Assembly: GCA_029379385.1 (NCBI GenBank)
Contig: CM055609.1
Location: forward strand, 8,928,001-8,992,000
Reading direction: 5' to 3'
Origin: Quillaja saponaria
Lineage: Eukaryota; Streptophyta; Magnoliopsida; Fabales; Quillajaceae
Length of the DNA stretch: 64,000 nucleotides
Below are positions 50,731 through 62,020 of this stretch, one piece after another. The position numbers were made by a program, and so were the translations under genes. The stretch's first letter is position 1. The number at the start of each line of letters is the position of its first letter. The notes under the pieces were generated by a model. The model searched no databases and was not told where the DNA came from. It was given only the letters and a program-made list of their open reading frames with translations.

Positions 50731-51688
50731 ACCCGCCACGCAATGAGCAATAGAAATTAGGAAAGTTTACTTAAGCGGGTCCTCTGTCGAAACTGAGATA
50801 TCGAAATGTGGGTTTCTGTTTTTCTTTGCAGAGAGAGAAGAAGACAAAATGATTGGTAGAGTAAGGGACAAGGTCTTGGTCAAGATCAAAAAGTATATTC
50901 GAACAAAATTAAATAGTGCAACCCACCACGCAATAAGCAATAGAAATTAGGAAAATTTATTTAAGTGTGTCACCTGTTGATACCGACGTATGGAAGTGTG
51001 GTTTCTTTTTTCTTTGCAGTGAGAGAAGAAGAAAACAAAATGATTGGTAAAGTAAGAGATAAGGTCTTGGTCAATGTGGAAAAGTAGATTCCAATAAAAG
51101 AACAGTAGTTAAGTTCTATTTTGTCAAAAGTAAAAGAAAAATAGATTTATAACCTTTTGAAATTATAAAAAAGATTCACTATTTTCCCATTTTAATAAAA
51201 AAAATATCAAATAGTAAGTAAAAAACTCTCTTTTATTCTTAAACAATTAAAAACATATATACAGAAAAATAATTATTGTGTTAAATAATAAATCATGAGT
51301 AATTAAATAAATAATTTACTTAGTCTTAAAATAATTAAAATAAAATTTAAAAATTAACACACTATTTATACAAATATATATATATATATATAAAATCATT
51401 ATGGCGAACTTTTCCACAACACTCCTCACTATTTAGACACACCATGACATTTCATCTTCCAGGGCATCAGTCATGTCTATTGTTGAAGTTGGGCAGGGAC
51501 AAAGAGTACTGGAGTTTTTATGAGTAGTCATTTTCAACTATTACATGATACATTGTATGTCTTAAGCTCTTCTACAGAGTCAACTTGTCATCCCCTGTTT
51601 AACTTCAAGCTTATATATAGAAGCTCGAGGTGTTATGTCTTACGCCACAAATACCATCAAAATTACCAATTTCTCAAACCATTCATCC
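50731..51688 (+). promoter_or_regulatory. A4 promoter region with tandem duplication
   Basis: A unit of about 190 bases beginning ACCCGCCACGCAATGAGCAA (50731) is repeated from 50921 (ACCCACCACGCAATAAGCAA). The two copies differ at many positions, and the first is closer to the version at 62390. Downstream come the block AGTACTGGAGTTTTTATGAG (51506), a TATATATA box at 51612-51619 and the leader CTTACGCCACAAATACCATC, 77 bases from box to ATG at 51689. The left edge is the recombination junction with B3. Confidence 0.65.
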
Positions 51689-54600
51689 ATGATGCAGTTC
51701 TTCCTAGTTCCTGCTCTTATTTTATTCCTTCTTCATCAGTCTTCTATGGTTAGATTATTTACAGCAGCTGCAGTTCACAACATTAACACAGACCAATCTG
51801 TTCTTCTTACTCTCAAAGACCACATCACTCATGACCCAAATAATACCATTGCACAAAATTGGTCTACGAGCACTTCTGTTTGCAATTGGGTCGGTATTAC
51901 TTGTAGGTGTACATCACCATAGAGTTATTGCCTTGAATCTTTATCATATGGGTCTTGTTGGGACAATCCCTCCTCATATAGGTAACTTATCCTTCCTTTC
52001 TTATGTAAATCTTGAAAACAACAGTTTTCATGGTTCCTTGCCTAATGAATTGTCTCGTCTTCATCGTTTGGAAAGAATCGGTCTCGGGTACAACAACTTT
52101 CAGGAGAAATCCCTCTTTCCTTTTTTAATAAGTCATCTTCCCTGAAACTAGTTGATTTAAGAAATAACCAGCTTTCAGGTCTCGTACCCTCCAACGTTTT
52201 CAATGTGCCTTCTTTACTAGCTGTAGATTTTAGTTCTAATCAATTCTCAGGTTCTGTCCCTTCCACTATTGTGAATGTTTCTTTGCTGAAAATGATTAAT
52301 ATGCAACAAAATAATCTATCTGGTCAGCTTCCCAAGAATATCTTCAATCACCTTCCTGAACTGCAAGAGCTTTATTTGTCTCACAACCAATTCTATGGAG
52401 AAATTCCACCAAGCTTGTTCAATTGCAAACAGCTGCAAAATCTATCAATGTCTTATAATAATTTCACAGGAACAATACCAGTGGAAATTGGAAACTCAAC
52501 CTTACTTTTAGAGATATTTTTTAGCTTCAACAAGTTACAAGGTATGATTTGATTCAGCCTGCAGAACCATGGACTACTTGAAATGATTGAATTTATATTT
52601 TTCAGATGCAGTGCCTAGAATTAATATAATTAAAGGTAGAAAACTAACCTCTACATGTTCATAAATGGCAGGTACAATACCAGATGAGATTGGAAAGCTT
52701 TCTAATTTAGAAAATTTGGGTCTTCAGTTCAACAACCTGACAGGCAATATTCCATCTGCAGTCTTTAATATCTCTACACTAGTAGAAATCTCGCTAACTT
52801 CAAATCAGCTAACAGGCAGTGTCCCTCCAAACATAGGCCTTACACTGCCAAATCTTGAGAGGCTTCACTTGTTCAACAATTCCCTCACTGGACCTATTCT
52901 AAGCTCTATATCTAATTCAACCAAGCTCGCTGAATTAGACTTGGCTTACAATTCATTTTCTGCCTATATTCCTAGCACTCTTGGCGATTTAAGAAACCTT
53001 CAGTGGCTCAACCTTGCTTATAATAATTTAACTTTTGAATCTTCTAGTCATGCAATGAGGACATTTCTTTCTTTGGGAAACTGCAAATACTTGCAAAGAA
53101 TAGAATTGTCTGAGAATCCACTGAATTTTGTCCTACCAACCTCCATTGGGAACTTCTCAAGTTTTCTTGATCATTTTGGACTTGAGAATTGCAACATCAA
53201 GGGTGGCATTCCTGATGATATTGGTAACATGCTGAATTTTCTCAACCTAGCATCCAATCAAATAACTGGAACCATTCCAGCTATAATAGGAAACCTGCGA
53301 GGGCTGCAAACTTTGTACCTTTATCACAATCAATTACAAGGGTACATTCCGCAAGAAATTTGTCAACTTGAGAGAATCTGGAGCTTCTTCTTAAGCGATA
53401 ACAAGTTTTCTGGACAATTACCTACCTGCTTTGGGAACCTAAAATCATTGAGGGAACTTTCATTAAGTTCTAACAGATTAAATTCTACTCTACCGTCTAC
53501 ATTGTGGGGTCTGGAAGATATATTGTATCTAGACTTGTCTTCCAATAATTTAACAGGATCTCTCCCACTCTCTATTGGTAATCTGAAGGTTGTGACAGAA
53601 CTATACTTATCAGATAATCAATTATCAGGTGATATCCCAAGTGCAATTGGAAGTCTTCAAAATTTAGTTAACCTCTCATTGGCAAGAAATAGATTTGAAG
53701 GACCTATCCCTTAATCTTTTGTTGGATTGGTAAGTTTGGAATCTCTTGACTTATCAGAAAATAATCTTTCTGGTGTTATACCCAAGTCTTTGGAGGCACT
53801 TGTATATCTTAAACGATTCAATGTGTCCTTCAATAAGTTACAAGGAGAAATTCCAGATGGCGGACCTTTTAAGAACTTCATTGGCGATTCATTCATGAAG
53901 AATAAGGCACTATGCGGTGCATCGCACTTTCAAGTCCTTCCATGTAGAACTGAAGCATTTGGTAAACCAAGGAAAACTACCAATTTTCGGTTGAAATACA
54001 TCTTACCCGTAGTGTTAGCAACAGTAGCCGCAATACTTATACTAGTAGTCACATATGTCCTTGTAAAACACCGGAAAAAGAATAAGAAATTAGCATCTGA
54101 GGAAGACATTCCATCGCTAGCAACATGGAGAAGAATTTCTTACCATGAACTCAATAGAGCCACAAATGGGTTCAATGAAATCAACTTAGTAGGTGCAGGA
54201 AGTTTTGGCAAGGTTTATAAAGGAACACTCGCAGATGGGGTGGAAGTCGCGATAAAAGTCTTCAATTTGCAACTCGAGGAAGCATTTAAGAGTTTTGATA
54301 CCGAATGTGAAGTCTTGTGTAATGTCCGTCATCGAAATCTTGTCAAAATAATCAGCAGTTGCAGCAACACTATTTTCAAAGCATTGGTGCTGAGCTACAT
54401 GCCTAATGGAAATCTGGAGAAGTGGTTGTACTCTCACAATTATTTTTTAAGCATTGTTCAGAGGTTGAACATAATGATAGATGTTGCAGCAGCATTGGAT
54501 TATCTACATGGCCATTCAACACCTATTGTACATTGTGACTTGAAACCCAACAACGTACTGTTAGATGAAGACATGGTAGGACATGTGACTGATTTTGGCA

Positions 54601-55121
54601 TTGCAAAGCTCTTAGGTGAAGGAGATACCAAGACCAACACCATGACCATGGCTACTATTGGTTACATGGCCCCAGGTGATGTAATTTCTAATTCATTTTT
54701 GAAATTCATGTTTAATTTCTCATAAATAAAGTTAAAGCACAAGTTTGTTATCTTATATGCAGAGTATGGTTTGGAAGGAACGGTTTCTAGGCGTGGTGAT
54801 GTTTATGCTTATGGTATTTTACTCATGGAAACTTTCACTAGACATAAGCCCACAGATGAAATGTTTCTTGGAGAACTAAGCTTGAAGCAATGGGTGCAAA
54901 GATCATTTCCTCATGCAATACTTGATATTGTCGATGGCAATTTGTTAAGGGAAGAGGAGGAACATTTTGATATTAAGAAAGATTGTTTGTCATCTATTAT
55001 GGGGTTATCATTGCATTGTTCAGCAGAGGCGCCCGAAGACAGGACAAATATGAAAGATGTCTTGGTTGTGCTCAACAAGATGAAAAAGATATTGATGAAT
55101 GAAGCTGTAAGAATCACGTAA
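51689..55121 (+). pseudogene. LRR-XII receptor kinase copy A4, nearly complete, three lesions
   Basis: Full-length layout: signal peptide MMQFFLVPALILFLLHQSS, N-cap, LRRs, helix and kinase. Exons are 51689-52541, 52672-54675 and 54763-55121, with introns of 130 and 87 bp. I see three inactivating changes: an indel near 51905 just after the N-cap cysteine (TGTAGGTGTACATCACC against TGTGGCGTACGCCACC), a one-base loss near 52101 (TTTCAGG for TTTGCAGG) and CAA to TAA at 53712-53714 in a late LRR. Everything after 53714, including helix, GAGSFG loop, AIK, HCDLKPNN, DFG and APE, is open. A few base errors or very recent mutations could explain its state. A start at 53727 could give only a helix-plus-kinase product. 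Confidence 0.88.
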
Positions 55122-56153
55122 TCATGCTTTGTTTTTAGTAGAAATCCAAAATATGAAGAGATGAGATTTATGCAAATAGAGATATATGATCATTTTTCTA
55201 AGAATCAAGTAATCATGCTTTGCTTTTAGAATAATTTTTTTTCTTCAAATATATGATCGTTTATGTTTTTCTAAATGTAAATTTTTCGTGTTTCTCCCTT
55301 TTACAATTTTTCATATTTCTTTATTTATTATTTACTTTTTAATTTTGAGTATTTTCGGTTTGACTTTTTTATTCATAAAAAATTCTAATTTAGTATATTA
55401 TTCGAACAATTATTTTTAGATTGTGACAACGTATATGGTTAAAATCTTAGACATTTTTCTTAATAAGCTAAAACATCTAACTACAAGTTCTCATTGAAAT
55501 CCAAAATATGAAGAGATGAGATTTATGCAAATAGAGACCCTGCAAGGATATATGTATGGAGATTTGATTCTTGCTGTGTATCCAAAAGAAAATGAAAAAA
55601 AGATGAATCTTGTGTATTGTGCAGCCTAAAGCCCATATTGGAGGCTAAGATTGTGGACCCGACGGTTTTGGGTGTAAGGCTCAATTTAAAAAAATCCAAT
55701 TTCAAAGGCCATAAATTATTATTTTTTTCCTTAACAAAAGTCTACTGCTTGTTAAACAAATGTTGAATGTGAATCAGTACTAAGTTACATATCCACCAAA
55801 AGAATAAGACAAAAGACAATAAGTAACCCACTTCATGTTCCTTCTAGGACAGCCGATAAAATTGGAACTTACGTACCGAGAAGATTTTAGGATAATGTAC
55901 AAGTAAAGAGATGATGTATTTTGACTATTTTCAGAGAAAAATAAAAATTTAAGAAAAGAAGGATAAAACAAAAGTAAGTAATCCACATGAACCGGTGCTG
56001 GACAAGTGAAGGAAAAAGAAGAATAAAACAAATGTAAGTAATGTAAGCTCTTCTACAGAATCAACTTTCGTCCCCTCTCTAAATTCAAGCTTTTTGTATA
56101 CAAGCTAGAGGATACAGTTCCCATTAAAACTCACTAATTTTCTCAAAACATTG
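55122..56153. other. A4-B4 intergenic region
   Basis: A shorter form of the A-B spacer, lacking about 300 bases (including the CT microsatellite and poly-T of the A3-B3 spacer) after 55143. It keeps the module GTGCAGCCTAAAGCCCATATTGG at 55619 and the leader with TTTTGTATACAAGC near 56092, the same weakened box as B3. No gene is seen. Confidence 0.65.
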
Positions 56154-59100
56154 ATGATACAGTTCTTCCTTGTTCCTACTGTTATTTTATTTGTGCTTCA
56201 TCAATCTTCTATGGCTAGATTAGCTACAGCAGCTGCCGTTCGCGACATTAACACAGACCAATCTGTTCTTCTTACTCTCAAAGACCACATCATTTATGAC
56301 CCAAATAATACCATTGCGCAAAATTGGTTTATGAGCACCTCTATTTGCAATTGGATTGGCATTATTTTGTGGCATACGCCACCTTAGAGTTACTGCCTTG
56401 AATCTTTCTTATATGGGTCTTGTTGGGACAATCCCTCCTCATATAGGGAACTTATCATTCCTTGTTTATGTCAGTCTTGAAAACAACAATTTTTATGGTT
56501 TCTTGCCGATTGAACTGTCTCGTCTTCATCGTTTGGAAATCATCTATCTCGCGTACAACAACTTTGTAAGAGAAGTCTCTCAATCATTTTTTAACAACTC
56601 ATCTTCCCTGAAACTAGTTGATTTAAGTAATAACCAGCTTTCAGGTCATCTACCATCCAACGTCTTCAATGTGCCTTCTCTATTAACTATAGATCTTAGT
56701 TCTAATCAATTCTCCGGCTCTGTCCCTTCCATTATTATCAACCTTTCGAAGCTTAAAGCCACTTTACTGAGTCAAAACAATCTATCTGCTCTGCTCCCGG
56801 AAAATTTATTTGATCACCTTCCTGAACTGAAATTGCTTTTTTTGTGATCAGAACCATTTCTATGGAGAAATTCCACCAAGCTTGTTCAATTCCAAGCAAC
56901 TACAATATCTTTTATTTCGCAGGAAGAATACCAATGGAAATTGGGAACTCAACCTTAGATGGATATATTTTAGCTACAACAACTTACAAGGTATAATTGG
57001 ATTCAGCCTGCAAAATATGAACTACTTGAAATGATTGAATTTCTATTTTTCAAATGCCTTGCTATAAGATTATTTGATAAACATAAGGAAAAAATGTTAT
57101 GAAAGACTAAATATAATGCTTTAACAAATGTCTCTTAGAACACTCGTAAGAAAACTTACATCTTGACTTCTAGCAAGAAATATTTCGAAGAGATGGTGCT
57201 GGGCTAGCCGAAAATTAGTTTATTAGATGCTTTGTCTAAATTCTTTAAAAAAAAAAAGTACAAAAGCAAGCTCAACGTGTTTGCATATGGCAGGTACCCT
57301 ACCAAATGTGATTGGAAAGATTTCTAATCTAGAAATATTAAATCTTCAACACAACAACCTGACAGGCGATATTCCATCTACAATCTTTAATATCTCCACA
57401 ATTGTTACAATTTTGGTAACTTCAAATCAGCTCACAGGCAGTCTTCCACCAAGCCTAGGCCTTACACTTTCCAATCTTGAGAACCTTCTCTTGCCTAACA
57501 ATTACTTTAGTGGACCAATTCCAAGATCTATATCAAATGCAACCAAGCTCACAACACTAGAGTTGGCTGTGTTGGAAATTGTGGTAATTCATAATTTTGA
57601 GGATTTGAATGTGGAGCCTAGGAAGAACAAAATGCATGAACTATTAAGTTAAGTGTATCTAGTTATATGTAGTGAATCTATCTAGTTAATGGTGAATGTA
57701 TCTAGCGATGTGTGTGGGTGATTGAGTCCAATGAATATAATTAGTGTTAAGAGAATTGTAGAGTTATAGGCATCTCTATATAAGTGAGTCTTGAGTCATT
57801 GATTTGTAACAACAAGAAGGAAATAGATCAAAGATTAAGAATATAAGTTTCATATTGAAAGTCTCCTAAACTATCTCCTAAGGAGCTCTGTATGGCTTAT
57901 GCCATGCATTTCTGGTTACTATATAAATAATGTCTCACCACATACACTATATTTAATATAGATAGTTTTTGTTATATAGGTTCTGTTGTGCACTCCCCTG
58001 CTCAAAATTCCAACAGGCTGAAAATTCATTTTCTGGCTATATTCCTAGCACTCTTGGCAATTTAAGAAACCTTAAGTGGCTCAACCTTCCTGTTAATAAT
58101 TTGTCCTTTGAATCTTCTAGTCATGCATCTAGGACACTTGTCTCTTTGGTAAATTGCAAATACTTGAAAAGAATAAACTTGACAAACAATCCGCTTAATT
58201 TCGTTCTTCCCACTTCAATCGGAAACTTCTCAAGTTCTCGAAAGTATTTTAGACTTAGGAATTGCAACATCAAGGGTACCATTCCTGAGGATATTGGTAA
58301 CTTAAGAGGACTGAATTTACTCAACCTAGCATCCAATGAAATACCTGGGACTATTCCACCTCTAATAGGAAACTTGCGAGAGATACAAGCTTTGTGCCTT
58401 GATCACAATCAATTACAAGGATATATTCCACAAAAACACTGTCAACTTGAGAGCCTCTGGAGCTTTCACTTGAGCAGTAACAAGTTTTCTGGACCTGTAC
58501 CTACCTGCTTTGGGAATCTAAAATCATTGAGGGAACCGTCATTAAGTTCTTACAGATTAAATTCTACGCTACTGTCTACATTGTGGGGCCTTCAAGATAG
58601 TATCTAGACTTGTCTTCAAATAATTTAACAGGATCCCTCCCACTCTCTATTAGTAATCTGAAGGTTGTGACAGAGCTGCGCATATCAGACAATCAATTAT
58701 CAGGTGACATCCCAAGTGGTATTGGAAGTCTTCAAAATTTAGATAACCTCTCATTGGCAAGAAATGGATTTAAAGGACCATTCCGACAATCTTTTGGAGG
58801 CTTGGTAAGTTTGGAATATCTTGACTTATCTGAAAGATTATTATCTGAAAATAATCTTTCAGATGTTATACCCAAATCTTTTAAGGGCACTTGTATATCT
58901 TAACAGATTCAATGTGTCCTTTAATAAGCTACAAGGAGAAATTCCAGATGGTGGACCTTTAAGAACTTCACTGCAAATTCATTCATGAAGAATAAGGCGC
59001 TATGCGGTGCATCACGCTTTCAAGTCCTTCCATGTAGAGCTGAAGCATTTGGTTAGCCAAGGATATCTACAAATTTTCATTTGAAATACATTTTACCTGC

Positions 59101-60178
59101 AGTATTAGCAACAGTAGCCACAATACTTATATTGGTAGTCACATATATCATTGTAAAACACCGGAAGAGGAGTAAGAAACTAGCCTTTGAAGAAAGACAT
59201 TCCATCGGTAGCAACATGGAGAAGAATTTCGTACCATGAACTTAATCAAGCCACACATGGATTCATTGAAATCAACTTACTAGGTGCAAGTAGTTTTGGC
59301 AGGGAATATAAAGGAACACTTGCAGACGGGATAGAAGTTGCAATAAAAGTCTTCAATTTGCAACTGGAGGAAGCATTTTAGTGTTTTGATACCGAATGTG
59401 AAGTCTTGTGTAATATTCCCCATCGAAATCTTGTCAAATAATCAGCAGTTGCAGCAGCATTCAAAGCATTGGTGTTGAGCTACATGCCTAATGGAAATCT
59501 AGAGAAGCTGTTGCACTCACACAATTATTGTTTGAGCATCCTCCAGATGTTGAACATAATGATAAATGTTGCAGCAGCATTGGATTATCTACATGAACAT
59601 TCAACCCCTATGGTACATTGTGACATGAAACCTAGCAATGTATTGTTAGATGAAGACATGGTAGCACATGTGACTGATTTTGGCATTGCAAAGCTTAGGT
59701 GAAGGAGATACTGTGGCCAACACCATGACCCACGCAACTATTGGTTTTATAGCCCAAGGTGATGTAATTTCTAATTCATTTTTGAAATTCAAGTTTAATT
59801 TGTCATAAAATAAGGTTAAAGCACAAATTTGTTATCTTATATGCAGAGTATGGTTTGGAAGGAACAGTCTCTAGGCGTGGTGATGTTTATAGTTATGGTA
59901 TTTTACTCTTGGAAACATTCACTAGACATAAGCACACAGAATTGTTTCTTGGAGAACTAAGCTTGAAGCAATGGGTGCAAAGTTCATTTCCTCATGCAAT
60001 ACTTCAGATTGTAGATCGCAATTTGTTAATGGAAGAGGAAGAACATTTTGATATTAAGAAAGACTGTTTGTCATCCATTATTGGATTAGCCTTGGACTGT
60101 TCAGAAGATGCCCCAGATGAAAGGACAAATATGAAAACTGTGCTGGCCGCCCTTAACAAAATGAAAAGAAATTTCTAA
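56154..60178 (+). pseudogene. LRR-XII receptor kinase copy B4, degraded and LTR-disrupted
   Basis: ATG at 56154, then a signal peptide and N-cap open to about 56360, where a frameshift occurs. Exon 1 ends at 56990 after a TGA at 56845-56847. Intron 1 is 303 bp (56991-57293), exon 2 57294-59758 including a copia-type solo LTR, exon 3 from 59847. The exon-2 stop TAG at 59054-59056, the shift near 59192, TAG at 59379-59381 and the one-base loss near 59440 are the same events as in B1. Private lesions include a small duplication near 58835 and the loss of APE (GCCCAAG at intron 2). The frame ends early at TAA 60176-60178. Confidence 0.9.
57570..58015 (+). mobile_element. Copia-type solo LTR in B4, 446 bp
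   Basis: Nearly identical to the LTR in B3, at the same position in the gene and with the same GGCTG flanks (57565-57569 and 58016-58020). Both descend from one insertion event copied with its host gene. Confidence 0.88.
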
Positions 60179-60317
60179 ATGGAGCTGAAAGAAATTTATG
60201 AAAGATGTCCAACACCCCAAGGTAAACATGTTAGCTCTGAATTCAATCCTCTCTCTCATACACCAAAACACAAACACAATATGGTTTATAATATTAATAA
60301 CCTATCTATCTGACCAG

Positions 60318-60485
60318 GATGTGAAAGTAGAGAAGGTAGGTTCAGGATTTGTAGTGAAGGTGAATTATGACAATGGAGCAGACAAGTTGTTTAGAATCCT
60401 TGAGGCCTTGAAGAAATGGCTTCTTATGTTCAGCAAACAAGAGTTTCATGCAACAATGCTTTTGGCCCGGAACCCATTGCTATGG
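60318..60485 (+). pseudogene. Fragment resembling a bHLH ACT-like domain, behind B4
   Basis: Second copy of the fragment behind B1. After CTGACCAG, one frame reads DVKVEKVGSGFVVKVNYDNG, then LFRILEALKK; a shift then restores EEM, VQQTRVSCNNAFG in the next frame. Together the two copies suggest an ancestral exon of about 55 codons. The preceding bases keep the B-type tail CCAACACCCCAAG followed by GT at 60222, a plausible donor. Confidence 0.45.
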
Positions 60486-60518
60486 TTGAAGACAAATGTC
60501 CGGAATAATACTAACTAG

Positions 60519-61868
60519 AATATTTGCTTCTCGGATATCAAATTATTTTTTACGGTGGATCTTAGATTTCTTTTGCTTTTCTCAATATGAATTTTTTGTT
60601 TCTTCCTTCTTTAGAGTCTATATTTTCTTTTAATTTACAGTTTTAATGTGCCCGGCTCAACTTCTCTACTAACAAAAAAAATTATGTAATATGCTATTTA
60701 ACAACTATTTTTGCATTGTTACAAGCCATGGGTTTGAAATCTTGACATTTTTCTAATAAACTAAAACATCTAACTTCAAGTTCTCACTAAAATCTAAAGT
60801 ATGAAAGAGATTAGATTCATGAAAATAGAGACACTGTTGTTGTAAGGAAATACGCGTTGGGATTTGACTGAGGGGTGAATAGTTTGAATTATATTCTGTC
60901 CAAAAAAAAAGAGGAAGAAGTCGAAGTTGTTTGTATTAGCATGCAGTCCAAAGCCCATTGGAGTCCATGAAGAAGGGGCCTCCTTGGTGGCTTGATTGTA
61001 TTCTTATTAAGCCCAAGACTATTTGGGTGTTAGACTCGAATTACTAAATTCAAATTCAAAAGCAAATAAATTTTTATTTTTTATTAGCAAAAGTCTACTG
61101 CTTTGTTATAGCAAATGTTCATTGTGGAGCACACAACCTTTTTTTGGATCCAAAATTGCGAAGAAGCTCCTTTCTTCTTGTGTGCCATTGTATATTGACA
61201 AGCAAAAAATAATTTATGCTGAAGATCATATTACTTAGAAAATTTAAACTTCTCAAATAATAATTTATATATTAAATAATATTAAAATCATAATCAATTA
61301 TCGTAATTAATATTACAAATTTTTTATTTATAAAATCATAACAAAAGTACTTAGAACACAAAATTGAATTTTTATATAATGGGTGCTATAAGAGTGTCCA
61401 GATATAATAAATATATTTATAAAAAAATTAAAAATACAATAAATATAAAAATTAAGTATCACTAAAACAAAACATGAATTTGCTCAAATGAAGGGACCCT
61501 CCTCACCACTCCCCTTCTTTTATCACGGAAGTCACCAAACTAAAGATGAGACTCACGGTGACAAAGGCTTGCCTTTCACTGCATGAAAGAAGTCCTGCTC
61601 TTTCACTCCTCAAATTTGACTATGAAGGAAGGAACTCGAAGTGAGACGGCACTATCTTGTGCAATGCAACGATAGTTGGCCTCTATTATAATAAATGTTA
61701 TAAATTTTTTTTTTATATTATCTTATTAAATATTCTTATGACATCTAAAAAATTTATAAAAATTAATATTTAATTATAGTCTATATAAGTTGTACCTCTA
61801 TCATCTTGACATAATTATTAATGATGGAAATATGCAATTATATCAATTTAAATAGTGACATGAATGGT
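60519..61868. other. B4 downstream non-coding region
   Basis: Matches the B1 downstream flank: GCAGTCCAAAGCCCATTGGAG near 60943, GGGTGTTAGACTCGAATTAC at 61026 and GTCTACTGCTTTGTTATAGC near 61092. From about 61480 to 61690 there is a less AT-rich stretch (ACTCACGGTGACAAAGGCTT) that I cannot identify. No gene is seen. Confidence 0.55.
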
Positions 61869-62020
61869 AGTAGGAGTGTGCAACTGGGATCAAACTGGCT
61901 AGAGGTATAATATCACCCAACCCAATCAATCCGGGTAATTAAAAAAATCCCAACTAATATTAAAAATCAAGTGATTCGGTGATCAAAATATTTAGTTAAT
62001 ATAAATCTTGAAAAATGTGG
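61869..62020 (+). mobile_element. Relative of the small element inserted in A2
   Basis: Begins TAGGAGTGTGCAACTGGG and matches the complement of 10620-10750 for about 120 bases, with many changes. The other end is not found, so this is an old or truncated copy. Confidence 0.4.
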
